The notes beneath the pieces were generated by a model, which was not told the origin of the DNA, ran no database searches, and worked only from the letters and a program-made list of their open reading frames with translations. DNA of 27,389 nucleotides, from assembly GCA_019648995.1 (NCBI GenBank), contig BLXT01003024.1, positions 462,530-489,918 of the forward strand. Direction: 5' to 3'. The stretch is from Plakobranchus ocellatus. Taxonomy: Eukaryota > Mollusca > Gastropoda > Plakobranchidae. Positions 1-11,299 of this stretch are shown one piece after another. Both the position numbers and the translations under genes were made by a program. Position 1 is the stretch's first letter. Each line of letters starts with the position of its first letter.

Positions 1-44
<44 letters not shown>
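1..44. repeat. (CT)n microsatellite at window edge
   Basis: Near-pure CT dinucleotide run from the first base, degrading into CT-rich sequence. It is cut by the window edge, so its true length is unknown. Confidence 0.95.
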
Positions 45-2331
45 TCACTCACTATCTCTGTTTCCATTCTATGATAAAGTCGCCTATCTAGTTTCTATTG
101 TGAGCCTAACACGTGTGTTTTCAGTAAGCAAGTGTATTTATTGTTTTCTTCTATTTAGGCATTACTAGATATTTCAGTTCGAATCCGCTCATAATAAAAC
201 GTATAAATCGTGAAAAATGTTAATACATGTATGTGTGTCTGTGCGTAAAACAGGGAGAATAAACTCATGTTACTCTGTGTTAAACTATATTATTAAGAGT
301 TTGTATTTTCTCGTCTGTTGGTATGTCAGCGTGCAACTCTTATGTTGTTTTGAACAAGTTCAGACTTCAATCATTGATTACTGTGATTGAGTTCCTCCAG
401 CCACTAAGCAATGGTTTGCTATGCCTGGTATGATGTTTATTTTTTTAAGCGAAACTAAAACAAAGTGAGTTTAAGAGGGAGGAGCTAAAAACAAAAGAAA
501 GAGGCATATCTACACGCTGGCCTTTTTGCCGGGATATGTAATCAGAATCTACTCACTTGAAAAGTTGTTTGACATTGGGAGGTTTGGCGCGTACGTCAAA
601 AGAAACTAAAACCAATTACATTCGACCTTGACGTGCGTAACCTTTTTCAAAGGATTGGTTCCGCGTATCTGAAGGGAGAACCAAGTTGAAAGGTTAAAAC
701 AAAAACTCAAGAGTTAGGCCTACCTAGAGATTCATTACATCATGCTAAAGGTCCTCATTGACAAAAACTTGACTCCTGCTAGCCTAGCGATTGTTCACAC
801 ACTGGCCTAAATTTATACCTTGCTTTTTGACAGTTCTGAACACAAATCGTGCGTTTTATGGTAACATCTATTTTTGTGTTTCAGAGCTAAGACCTTAGGC
901 CCACTAGGATTTGGAGAAGGAATCTGTACAATCAGTAAAAATAAATTATCAGAATGTACCAAGGTATTATTTAAAAACAATTCGTGCTGTCTGTAATTTA
1001 TTGAGTTGTATTTTTTTTATTGTCCCGTAAAATTCATGGTGAGGATAACACTAGCGAGTTCTAAAGCGATTAACCGACCAATCTTGAAGGTAAGATTTTG
1101 TTTTATTCACGCCAGTCAACCCTCGTAATAAGCAAGATAAAATATTAGAGGATCAATTATCAGCGTCTATTCGTTTGCCTATATTGACACAATTTTAGAA
1201 AGATTTCCGATTGTGCACATAAAATGGGATTTCACAATATTAATAACGAAATGAAAATTTTAGTCAGTTGTAGAAAATATACAAATGGCCAAAAAAAAAA
1301 AACAAGTCCTTACAAAAATAATTCGGTTCAAAAGCAAAGACATTTTTATTAAGAAACACTCAATACTTTCGGATGATTATGGCCGCCGCGTTTCACATAA
1401 TCAACACCAACTCAACAATTACTTTGGTGCGAGAGAGTGTAAGAAAGACTTGATTATTCACACATTCTGAGAATAATGGCGAAATGAATGCAATTTTAAC
1501 TAATTTTGGACAATTTATATAATTTAGCGAACATTATGCATGGACAATCACAAATAGTTTTGTCCAAAAACAAGGATATCTTTTAAAATTTGAGGATCAT
1601 CTCGGATACTGGCGGCCCAGTTTGTTATTCAGTTCTGTTGCAGCAATTAACTTAGACAAAAAACACAGCTAATCCCAAGAAATGTTGATTTATTTTCACG
1701 TCATTAAATGCTAAATACTATATGACAGTTAAATTTGAAGTAAAGCTTTAAAAAAATTACTATATTTGTGTGCAATTCGGAAGTCTTGCCAAAATGTCCT
1801 TTTTCACATGATTTAATGATTATCCTGTGATGTGACAAATTGGAAAGTTGCGTGTAGCATCCACTGGATTTCTTTTCTTGTTTTCTTGTACGCGCATTCG
1901 GGAGCCTTGCAAAATAAAAAAAAATTAGATTCTAAACTTTTGCAAGATTTTTGTTTCCTTTACACAGACATATTTTTAATTGATATTTGGCCCCCTTTTT
2001 GGTTCTTTCCAGCAATTGTTATAACAACTTGTGAGCGATAACATGAATTTACAAAATCCCTGAAATCGCTAACAAATGGTGGAGTGGGTATATAAGTAAC
2101 TACTAAATCAATCTTTAATTGCAGTTTGGGAGATTTTTTTTTTTTAACAACTTCTGACCCGAGTCTATTTACTGGTAATCTGATATTGTGTGTGGCTTGC
2201 CTGAATAAAAGAAATCCTTCCTTAACTCCATTCAATTGTCCAAACGATTGTCATATTGTTTTCTCTCCTCTTGGGATCAACTTGGAGTCGGCGTTGACAT
2301 CACATGGAAAAGCAAAGTCTGGACAGCAAGC
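45..2331. other. Unassigned, mostly AT-rich sequence
   Basis: I see no supported gene here. Short open frames at 1285-1470 and around 1832-2341 have A/T-run composition and no recognisable motif. Weak exon-like signals (a pyrimidine-rich tract plus AG near 884, and AAG/GTAAGA at 1089-1090) are not backed by a recognisable protein. Two short similar strings occur near 1772 and 1894 (about 20 bp around a TTCGG/GAGTCTTGCC-like core) and may be old repeat debris. The likeliest reading is intergenic or intronic DNA. Confidence 0.5.
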
Positions 2332-2396
2332 ATGGTTGTGATGTCAGCCGTCACGCCCAGTCCAGAGCCTCCACCAGATCCGATTCTGAACAAAGG
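2332..2396 (+). CDS. Candidate first coding exon, proline-rich N-terminus
   Basis: An ATG at 2332, with a second in-frame ATG at 2341, opens a 21-codon stretch followed by two bases. It contains the motif TPSPEPPPDPIL and ends at a possible 5' splice site, GG/GTAGGC; the unspliced frame stops at once in the intron (TAG at 2398). The composition (acidic, Pro-rich, with CpGs) differs from the surrounding AT-rich DNA. The exon would end with two bases of a split codon, which is compatible with the acceptor at 16242. I do not recognise the protein. The alternative is a chance open stretch; upstream sequence is also open in this frame back to about 2196, so the start is not secure. Confidence 0.35.
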
Positions 2397-2433
2397 GTAG
2401 GCGATTCTTTCTTATAAAAGACCTTTCACTTTC

Positions 2434-2545
2434 GGCGGTGTCGGTGGCTCAGTGGTTAGCGTATCCGCCCTAGATCTGCAGCGACTCTTCTGTCGCGGGT
2501 TCGAGCCCCGCCACTGACCCCCTGGCCAGAGGGAGGACCTGAGAT
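2434..2545 (+). repeat. tRNA-derived SINE, best-preserved head
   Basis: The head resembles an RNA polymerase III internal promoter. An A-box-like TGGCTCAGTGG lies at 2445-2455 and a B-box-like GGTTCGAGCCC at 2498-2508. The following body, with a GGCCAGAGGGAGGACCTGAGAT-like motif, recurs in diverged form at about 12800, 14270, 15580, 17450 and 18355. The spacing and sequence match a tRNA gene 5' half, but the body does not fold into a complete tRNA, so this is a SINE and not a tRNA gene. The 3' boundary is uncertain and could extend to about 2600. Confidence 0.8.
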
Positions 2546-2892
2546 AACATTGTTAAGTTGACCCAAAGTTAGAAGGGAATTCCGGACAACCGATGCTTTT
2601 TTTCAATTGGAATTTGTTAAATGCAATATATTACCAGGAATGATTGTAGCTCTTTGGTTTGAAAATCATTCCTATTAAGAATAGATGGAATTTCTTTATT
2701 TAAAAACTGAAAAGCAAGAAAAAAAAATGTGATGACCAAAATTTATCAAAACTTTAGAAAAAAAAATTTATATAATTAAAAATAGTCTTTAAAATATTTT
2801 AATATTATTAAAATTATGATTAAAAAAATAATAAAAATTCAAACTGAAATAGTGTTTGTTTTTCAGTATTTTGTTATTGTTCTCACCTCTCA

Positions 2893-3052
<160 letters not shown>

Positions 3053-3165
3053 AATATTTTCATTATTATCATGATCCTCCAGATTATGATTTATACCGTT
3101 TTAACTTTGATTATTCCCCTTTTTTCTTTACGTGTTCATTTGTTTTATCTAGAATTAATTTAGCA

Positions 3166-3426
3166 TCATGTTTTTCCTATCAATTTTTGTTCACTGCAGA
3201 GCCTACAAACAGCGACAACCCTAATAGAAGGCTCATTGCCCACAGTGTTCGGACCGTCTTCACTTGCAATGTGGGGAAAAGAAAAATGATCAAAGCCTGC
3301 TTGTTCTACACTCGGATTTTCTACTCCTGAGATATACAGATTAACTATGGCGTGCTTACCTTCATCTGATGACCCATCAAATTCCTTGACAGATAAGAAA
3401 TTTTTATTTGAGAAATAGATTAACAT
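3166..3426 (-). other. Open segment, possible exon or pseudo-exon, unknown
   Basis: On the minus strand 86 codons are open, with balanced composition (motifs FDGSSDEGKHAIV and GVENPSVEQAGF) and no simple repeat. On the plus strand the same DNA starts after a good acceptor (pyrimidine-rich tract plus CTGCAG ending at 3199) and is open in one frame except for a single internal TGA. Both readings look protein-like, and the sequence cannot decide between them. I recognise no domain. It could be an exon of an unidentified gene, a decayed coding remnant, or chance. Confidence 0.25.
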
Positions 3427-3700
3427 TACCTATATTATAGCTTGTTAAGTTACAGTAGGGTGAAAGGTCTGTTTTCCTGAATCCATCGTTTTAAAAGAGT
3501 CCAGATTTTTAACTTTTATCACTCTCATCCACGTCTAAATGTATTATAGAATAAACTTATTTTGTTTAAGAATGCTTTCAGATGTCTTGAAAGCTTCATT
3601 TCTTTATTAAAAAAAAAAGAAGGAATATTGCGGGTCCTTAGCAGACTGTGCGCTCTAAGACAATGTCACATAAATGAGGCAGATGGAAAGGAAAATGCTA
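3427..3700. other. Unassigned AT-rich spacer
   Basis: No feature can be supported. The 70-residue open frame starting at 3562 runs through an A-tract into the tandem repeat that follows and has no recognisable motif. Confidence 0.45.
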
Positions 3701-3980
3701 GATACACTGAGATCAGTTGTTGCCGACGCAGACAGGATAGGGAGGAATATATACAGAAAGGGATGAGGCACTAAGAGGAGGAATTCTGAGAAAACTGAGA
3801 TCAGTTGTTATTAATGCTGGAAGCATTGTAAAAGAAAAGGACTAAATGAGACGGATTTAACAGAGGAAAAGGGGAAGCTAAGATTCACTGAGGTCAGTTA
3901 TTGCTGACGCTGTAATATCTGACGCTACAGATAAGGACTGAATGAGAAGCAGTTAAGATTGCTGACTGGTGGGTAGACAG
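3700..3980. repeat. Diverged ~90-bp tandem repeat, three units
   Basis: The phrase ACTGAGATCAGTTGTT or close variants occurs at 3706, 3794 and 3887, with spacings of 88 and 93 bp. Each is followed by related text (GACGCAGAC/GACGCTG and GGACTAAATGAG/GGACTGAATGAG). The array ends in (GAT)n at about 3962-3977. The units are old and heavily diverged. The origin is unknown; a GAT-rich tail is also present at the LINE 3' ends in this window, so a relation to those is possible but unproven. Confidence 0.55.
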
Positions 3981-4139
3981 TTGATGATGATGATGACAGT
4001 ACTAGCAACTGTTATAATTTAAAGATAAGTGTATGGTTTCCTTTAAGACATTTTAACAGAAAAGAAAACGGCAGCAACAGATCAACCACATCATTTCCAG
4101 GACTTTAAAAAAGAGACAAAACAAAAGAAGTCGGACTTA

Positions 4140-4810
4140 TTCATGAATTACCCTGTCTTTGACGATCGTGATCATCCCCTCAAACCTGTTATGAGTTAAC
4201 CTTGCAAGACCGATTTGCTAGCATTACCTATTGCCAATGAGTTAAGTCCCTCAATGAAAGGTATTGTTTGTTTACGTCTTATGCAACTACCTTCAAGCTT
4301 TCCAGTGATTGCTAGAGGTTTTAAACCTTTTTAGTTGGAAAATGTGTTCTAGAAATCGCAGCTGACTGTCTATGGTTTTACTCAATGATCTCTCAAGTTT
4401 AGCTTCTTTCAGTACCGATTCATTGGAACTTTTTTCATTGATAATAATATTCATTACTCGCATCTCTGCCGCTTCCAGTTTTCTCTCTCTGTGACCTTAT
4501 TTCTTGTCTATATCATAGATCTACCAATACAGACATTTCTATAACCCTTATTTTGGTGTCCATACGTATGATTATATGGGTCAGAATTCATTTTTTGGGG
4601 AATGTATCTTTGACCATGACTATACTTTTTCTTCTTGCACTTATACATCTATGATCCATTATAAGGTAACCATGATGTTTGAATTTTGTAAATTGTTTGC
4701 CTCTTTCGCTAACAAGATTGCATTCGAGGTATGAGGATTTCTTTGAGTTGGACATGCATTTTTCTCTAGATTCATTAAAATGAAGTCTGATTTTTAAAAT
4801 CTCCACTCGG
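4140..4810 (-). mobile_element. RTE-like LINE fragment, 3' part, copy 1
   Basis: Read on the minus strand, this is a diverged copy of the C-terminal half of the LINE seen at 21598-22280. Shared landmarks on the plus strand include GAGTTAACCTTG near 4192, CTTTCCAGTGATTGCTA near 4299 and TTTCTTTGAGTTGGACATGCAT near 4738. The segment 4588-4806 still translates on the minus strand to a piece with MSNSKKSS and FTKFKHHGYLI, matching the post-catalytic region of the reverse transcriptase of the larger copy (MVISKKSS, VTKFKYLGYLI). It has no catalytic core and is a 5'-truncated, decayed remnant. Confidence 0.75.
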
Positions 4811-4850
4811 CAGCTTAGTCACTTTGGTGGCTTGACTGCAAGCAAAACCA

Positions 4851-4925
4851 CTTGAAGATCTACAGGGACCCTTCTTTGTAAATTGAACCCAGATCTATGT
4901 CCTAACTGAAACTCTGAAATCATTT
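4851..4925 (+). repeat. Degenerate SINE fragment
   Basis: GATCTACAGGGACCCTTCTT near 4858, then TGAACCCAGA and CTGAAATCAT, follow the same order as the B-box region and body of the SINE copies at 14203 and 18302. It is strongly decayed, with no usable A box. Confidence 0.5.
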
Positions 4926-7075
4926 TATGGTAAGTGGGCTTATGCCCGGAGAACCAAACTCGGGTGTATGTTGTCTTCAAACTGTACAAAACTACCCTGC
5001 TAAAACCAAGTTTTCGATATCTTTTGTATGGCCTGAGACTTGTTCATCTAGAATAATCGCATTACACCACAGTTGTGGTAGGGTGTGAGCACAGGCTGCA
5101 AATCAAATGTGCTCATCTGGAGCTTTTAAGCTTTGCTTCTACTCTTGCAGTCGTTGTAGCGATGGTTGGGTCTCATCAAGGGCTTCATAAGGGCAGAAGG
5201 TGTTTAAGTATAAGATATTTGATTGCCTTGGGTTGTAAACGAAGTATATAAACGAATCGAAAAATTCATTCAGCAAAAATCTTCAGTTATTGCAGCACGT
5301 GTTCTTGAATATATGTAAGTTTTACGACATTATCAGACAATAGAACAGATTTTCTATTTCAGATGTTCATCCTACACAACCTATACATCAATTAGAACTA
5401 TAGACACGCCCTTGACGGTTGGGGAAAAATAAAATAACTCTGTCCTCTTCTTCAGATGCCAATTCTGTGATGAGCTTCGGCCACCATGACTCTCATTGAA
5501 ATCGTGTCTTTATATGAAGTCAGGACATTCGCATCGTCCAGTTTTTTTTATCTTTTAACTAAGTGTTCAGGCTTTCAAAAAATGTCATACATTGCCTGTC
5601 TCTGTCCCTCCGTCCCTCTAACTTCTCAGCTATGATAGATGTTCAATGTCCTTATGGCGGCATAGCAACTTGATACCCTTAAAAGACATGTGTTATTTTT
5701 TATGATTTATTTTACAAAAGACCTTTCAAAGTTGATTTCCCCTATAACTAAATCATTTGGAGAAAAACATAATTATATAAATAAAATCGGTGAATCCAGA
5801 CTTATTCTGACATATTGTCGCAAATAATATAGCTCACGTGTAAGCCAATTGTATCAAAGACCTTTTTATATCATTCATTCATCATTAGCTCAATAAACCG
5901 GTATTCAAACCTTTACCTTACAAAGGACCGCATCAGTTCCTGAACTGCTGTTTAAGAGTGCAGCCCAAAACAAGAGTGAAATCTCGAACTATGAAAGAGC
6001 ACCATACAAACTCATAGAAGTGGATTTGATCATATGGCTCAATGATCATCCTTGATATACTTCATTGTATAATTCATTTTTTTAAAAAATAACCACCGGT
6101 GGTTATGATATTAGTGAGCCTGCTCTGGAATCTACATATCTTATTGTCGAGCCCTGTTTCGGCTGTGTGCACAATCCTGCTCAAATGGAGATACAAATCA
6201 CAGAATATTTTTCGAACAGTCTGAGACACTCGTACATTAAAGATGACACGCTGTCAATCACCTTTTGTTCGTAGCAGTTACAATGTTCTTTCAACCCTAC
6301 GAAAGGAGATAGTCGGTGCCGTCACTAATGTAAAGCACCTTGAATTCTACAGGTCCTGTATGTAAATTTTATGAGGGCCCAATAGCCTGAGATCATTTTG
6401 TTTTAGATAGGCTGATGAACAAAAAACCAAACAAAAAATTTAAACCGAAACCTCACGGACGGATTGAGATCAAAAGCCTGGGTTTATTGCATCACTAACT
6501 GGGTCCAATCACTCTGAAAAACTGCTTTCCAAAACAGAGGCTACGCTGGTGATCAAAGTGAGGTCTCCGTATTGTGGACAATAGATTTATGTGCTATTTC
6601 TTTCTGATATTTTTTTCGCTCTTCACGGCGTTAGTATTTTTATACTTCATTATCCGACTTGGACTTTTCACTTTAGAGACCATCATAAAAGAACTGCATT
6701 GTGGCCAATTAATGCACCTTGATACGGTTCTTTACCTGCCTCTCTTGTTTTCAGTTGAAGGCATTAGTTTGGCAATCGTTAGTGAGATTGCCCTGGCAGC
6801 TGAAGAAAGCTTTTGACACCAGTTTCAATCAATTACCGTCGCACAGCCCTATCCGGGCCAAAAGTCTGAAATCAAGTAATCACCATGTTATATGTTAGGA
6901 AAAAATCTTGCTAACATAATAGTGGTTGCATCAATGTTAGTCTATTCTTCCATCATTTTTATCCACTTATTCTACATTTATTTTAAAGACCTGGATAATG
7001 CAATTTTTCGTCTCTCCTAAATATACACCACATTTCTGCTCAGAGAACATTAAGGAAGGACTATAATTTTTAGTA
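4926..7075. other. Gene-free stretch, possible SINE debris
   Basis: I see no supported gene. A SINE-tail-like string (GAGGGCCC then AGCCTGAGATCATTTTG) occurs at 6373-6401 and another weak one at 6850-6885. A good acceptor-like sequence (CTCTTGTTTTCAG) precedes 6754, but neither open frame after it carries a recognisable motif and no clear donor is present. The 80-residue frame at 6574 is hydrophobic because the DNA is T-rich. Confidence 0.4.
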
Positions 7076-7079
7076 TAAA

Positions 7080-7735
7080 TAACCTGCAATATATTGATGA
7101 TGCAGCAATCTAAGCAGACCAGACAGAAAAACAAGTCACATTGAAATCCATGAAAACAATAAATGAAGTCTTTGGCCTAGACATGAACATCAAGAAGGGG
7201 AAAGTTATGGTATTATCTCAAGAGGATCCCAGCACAGTATCAGTCGAAGACGTCACAAATTGAACAAGGACAAAAGATTCAAATACCCACGGTAGACAAT
7301 CATAAAGGATGGAAAGTGTGAGACGAAAATTTGGTATATCAAGTCAATATTTATAAAAAATGAAGACAAAGGACATGTCTGTTGTCCTCACACTCTGCCT
7401 GGTGACATGTTATCCTTTTGTAAGCCTGTGAAACATTGATATTCAACAAGTTAGTCTTGGAAAAGAAAATAATCACCAGGAATGTTGAGTTTAAGAAAAG
7501 GCGTCGAAACAAGCTGGACGCAGACAATAGCAAATGAAAACTGCATGTCAAACTATTCGTGCTAGCTGCGATCCAAAGCAGAACATTAAATTTCTTTGAA
7601 CAAACGAGACGTACGACGTAACACACAAAATTACAAATCTGGCCAGATGGATGGGAAGAGGGCAAGAGGAAGACAAAGTTTGACGTGGAAGAAAGAATGG
7701 CATCAAGGCATGGACAAGCAAAAAAACCGACAGAA
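7080..7735 (+). mobile_element. RTE-like LINE fragment, RT palm to C-terminus, copy 2
   Basis: A plus-strand frame near 7097 reads YIDDAAI, then a stop, then ADQTEKQV, and continues with FGLDMNIKKGKVMV. This corresponds to the YADD catalytic box and following region of LINE reverse transcriptases. Later, near 7640-7690, the frame gives DGKRARGRQSLTWKK, which matches the C-terminal GKR-RGRQ-TF/W motif in the other two LINE copies of this window. Many stops and frameshifts lie between. The catalytic Tyr-Ala is Tyr-Ile here. It is a dead fragment truncated at the 5' side, and it seems to belong to a subfamily different from the copy at 21598. Confidence 0.65.
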
Positions 7736-10454
7736 TGTATCTGTACCAAATGGGACAGATGAAAGTCCATTTCACATCAATCCACATCCCACTTCACATA
7801 CACACACACACCTCACATTACTTAATAACATGAGAATTTCTCTTGTGGAAGAGGGTTTGGGGAGGTGCCTGGATAGTAAAAGGGGTGGGGGGAAGCGGGG
7901 TTCGAGGGACGAGGAGAGGAGTTGGTTCTGGGAGGGGAAAAGTTTGCTTTTGTAAAAAGCTTTTCTTGTTTGCCTTTTTTGAAATTCTGCATATGATCCA
8001 AGAACTGTTTATGGTGAATCGTGGACATCTAATATCAATTGAGCGCAGAAAGGATCAATTCGTCAACCAACCAATTAATCATACTTTCAATCAGTAAATG
8101 TCGTACAATCACTCAGTTTATCTGTTTCGAAGTTGTAATATACATTTCTTCGTTTTGGTCTATTCCAAAGCATCTTCAGCTGCAGAATTTGGTCAGATCA
8201 CTGTTGACTGGACCGTTTTTGTTCTTCCTCCTGTTGCTCATTGCTCCTCATTCCTTCTTTAATCGATTAATTGACTTTGTTTTTAATCTTATCCCGTCGC
8301 CATTTTTGTATGTGAATAATATTGTATATTTTCAGCAACCTTTTCGACTTTTTTTTAATCATCCCACTAATTTGCCATCTTTTGTGAAATTTTCTTTTTT
8401 TTTTTATTCTTTCATTTTTCTTGTTTCCTCTTATTGAATCTTTTCCTCGGTTTGTCATTTTCATCTCCATCTTTCTTGCTGAAAGAAAGCGACCACGCGT
8501 CTCTCTTTCTCTGTAATATGTTATCTGTGTTGGTGCTTCTCACGGTATATCCATCACCACTGGAGCTGTCAGAGGGGAGCCGTGCACCAACACGCTCAGT
8601 TTGAAATTTGTCTGCTACAAAAGTCTAGGCTAGAGATTATTGCAGCAGACTGATTTCAGAAGACTGAGCATGATCTCACAAGTTGAGATCTTTTTGCCTT
8701 CCAAACAAGGCGCTATGCTTTGTCACTGCGTTAAGTTTAGTAGGCCTTAAATTCACTTTAAAGTTTATGCATTTAGTTTAAGGCTTGGTAATTTTAAAGC
8801 AGTGGTTACGCATAGTCCTTAGTTTTTGGGAGAAGACGCGGGTGACGGGGTCTCCGCGTATACTACACTGCACCAGTTGCAGTAATTTTTTTGAATGAAA
8901 GAAATAACTCATTATCAAAATTCTTAAACTGAATCCGGTATATCAAAACCTTGACTTTCACAACTCTTATTAAGTTGTGAAATTCAAAGGAAGCCGTGTT
9001 CAGCTGTGTCTATTCTGTTGAATTTTCTTGTCTACATTTTACTGTTGTCCCATCTCTCTTTATTTACATCTTTATGTTGTCACTCTATCCTGTCCTATCC
9101 CTTCTATATACCTTCGTCTTTCTGTTTCTCCCTCGGTCTCCTTCTTTTTTTCTGTCTTCCAATCGGTCTATGAATCAATAAATCTCTGTCCACTATAAAT
9201 TATCCGATTCTTCATTTCTGCGCTTTTGCTGTTCATTTATTACACAATCTCCCAAGTCTTCGTTTATTATTGCAACAGTTATAATATCATAAAATAAATA
9301 GATCCATCTCTCTGAGAAAAGGTTGGTCTGTGGCTAATCGACACCAGGTTGTTGGTGCATAGGCGACTTCGCTTTCGCTCCAGATTGCTTTGTGATTTAT
9401 CTCAACTTGCTTGTGTGCACTCTATCCTCCTCTGCTCCTCTTTCTGCTGTCCTTACTTCTTATCCACTGTAGCCTGCCGGTATTTAAAAAAAATGGAGAA
9501 GCCCACCCTCAGTGTGGGTGCCTTCTTTGCCGAAAGGTGCGACCCGTGTATGGGCAGAGGTGAATCCGGGGAGGGGAGATGGCCGGTGTAAGTGGCTGTC
9601 CCTCATCAACATACTTCTTTGACCATATCTTTCTTCCTAAACTTGGAAAGGAGGGGGGGAGTGTCTGTGACCTCTTCGCCCGACTAGCTGAATGGTCATT
9701 TTACTCAGGAAAGAGCTAAGACTATTCTCAGCAGAGTCGGACGAAGTTTACTGGAGTGTAGCTCTGGCGTAGCCCTGGCACACTACTGGAGGTCCGTGCA
9801 ATGTCTCTCACTTGGCTTTCTCCGCGGCAGCCGGGTGGGTCCTGCAGCTAAATGAATTGAATGACAAATAAATCCCTGGGGCTCTTCTCTACCTCAGAGA
9901 GGCGAAGTAACCGTGTCCAGAGAGAGAGAGAGATAGTGGTGCTGTCTCTGGTGTCGGCAATACAAGGGCAGAGGACCTTCATTATAGATAAATATCTCTC
10001 AATTGGACACCATTCAAAAAGGTTTGTCAGGGTAAGCTCGAATTGATCGGCCAAGGTGGTCGACAGGAAAATATTGAGATTAACAAGCCTGGTAATGCTG
10101 ACCTGAAGATCATGCGAGCAGGCAAAAATTACGAAATTTTCTAGACATATTTGTCTATGTCAGCCCTCAGGACAGTTTAAACAGTTCCAATGGAGTGATT
10201 CCTAATCGTCACCGAAGGAGCAAATGTCGTCACTCACCTTCTGAGCATGAAATTGCCCAAAGCCACTAACATTAATTCCTGCAGGATATCCGACCCTTGA
10301 GAAGCAGCCTTTTTCTTTTGCCTTTGAAAGCCTTCACCTGTCCAGATAATTTGAGTGCGCAGTATTTCATATCTCACTGGAGTAAATACAGCATAACTGT
10401 CACACTACAGATTGTTACGAAAGGCATTCCTCTCGCATCCTTACTATATGGTAT
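7736..10454. other. Gene-free stretch with T-rich and G-rich tracts
   Basis: A short CA run (7799-7812), a G-rich block (7850-7940) and a strongly T-rich plus strand (8220-8470 and 9000-9180) create long hydrophobic open frames such as 8039-8437. These lack any motif and look compositional. A perfect short inverted repeat (CCCACCCTCAGTGTGGGTG) lies near 9502-9520. No splice-bounded exon or known repeat could be supported. Confidence 0.4.
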
Positions 10455-10600
10455 GACTTGGCAAGAGTATCCCATTCCATCCTGCCTACCTTATTAATTA
10501 TTGTCCTCTTGACTTGGCAAAGTGTATCCCATTCTGCCTTCTATTGTTATAGTCTCTGATGTTTTGCCGTCCTGTCTTCCTTATTAATTATTGTCTTCCT
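10455..10600. repeat. Local short duplications
   Basis: GACTTGGCAA followed by GTATCCCATTC occurs at 10455 and 10511. CCTTATTAATTATTGTC occurs at 10489 and 10579, each followed by a CTC-rich end. The arrangement suggests small imperfect tandem duplications of about 55 and 90 bp. Confidence 0.6.
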
Positions 10601-10619
10601 CAATAGTGTTGGGAAAGAG

Positions 10620-11165
10620 AAGTGGTGATGGTTGGAGTGACAGTAGTAGTCGTGTTAGTTTTGCTGGAGATGGTGGTGATGGTAGTCTTGCACAAATATA
10701 GGGAATAATGTTGAAGGTGGTGGTGAAAGTGGTGGTGATATCAGTGGTAGTGATGTTGATGCTGGTAATGATGGTAGCGAAGGTAATGGTAGTGGTGATA
10801 GTGGTAGTGATATTGGCAGTGTTGGTAGTGGCGATTATGTTGCAAATGGTGGTGGTAATGGTGATGATGGTTGTAGTAATGGTGGTATCTATGTCGGTGG
10901 TATTGGTAGTATTAGTGGTGTTGGTTGTGATGGTAGAGGCAATGGTGGTGGTAGTATGACTAGTATTGGTAATGGTAATAATAATGGTATTAGAAGTTGT
11001 AGTAACAGAAGCTCAGGTAATGGTATTTAAAAAAATGGTATTGGTGATGGTAGTGGTGGTGATGGTGGTGGTGATGGTGGTGGTGGTGATTGTGGTAGAG
11101 TTGATAGAGGTGGTGGTAGTAATGGTAATGGTGATTGTAATGGTAGCGGGTTATGGTGGTAGGTG
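10620..11165 (+). repeat. GGT/GAT-rich low-complexity block
   Basis: About 545 bp of imperfect GTG-GTG-ATG-GTA trinucleotide text, with almost no C on the plus strand. It generates artificial Val/Met-rich frames on plus and His/Tyr-rich frames on minus. The pattern is an imperfect, old trinucleotide expansion and not a coding region. The strand asymmetry is extreme. Confidence 0.85.
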
Positions 11166-11299
11166 AGTGGATAATGCCAGTGACAATGGTAATGGTCATG
11201 TTGATGGGTGGGTTGTGGTAATAATAATTTTAATGATATCTAGTGATTGCAGTGGGAGCGAGAGAAAGATAATTTATTTTTACTTATGTTTAATATGCA

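Noticed and set aside
885..1089. Possible exons: acceptor at 884 with a frame to AAG/GTATTA near 962, and an ATG at 1036 leading to AAG/GTAAGA at 1090
   Set aside because: The signals are good but the encoded peptides are very short, show no similarity I can recognise, and have no partner exon in phase; kept only as a note.
2434..2520. A tRNA gene
   Set aside because: A and B boxes are present, but the acceptor stem is not closed by a matching 3' side and the sequence continues into a body shared by dispersed copies, so it is a SINE.
6574..6816. A frame with a hydrophobic N-terminus that looks like a signal peptide
   Set aside because: T-rich DNA explains the hydrophobicity; there is an acceptor-like site inside it and no supporting context.
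7351..7787. Minus-strand frames of 139 and 79 residues
   Set aside because: They are antisense to the LINE fragment at 7080-7735, whose plus strand shows recognisable RT and RGRQ motifs.
8039..8437. A 132-residue hydrophobic frame resembling a multi-pass membrane protein
   Set aside because: The DNA is strongly T-rich, which gives Phe/Leu/Ile/Ser codons by composition; no motif, no splice logic, and no start context was found.
10708..11199. Val/Met-rich plus frames and a His/Tyr-rich minus frame, which could suggest a membrane or metal-binding protein
   Set aside because: They follow directly from the GGT/GAT low-complexity DNA and have no non-repeat residues of note.
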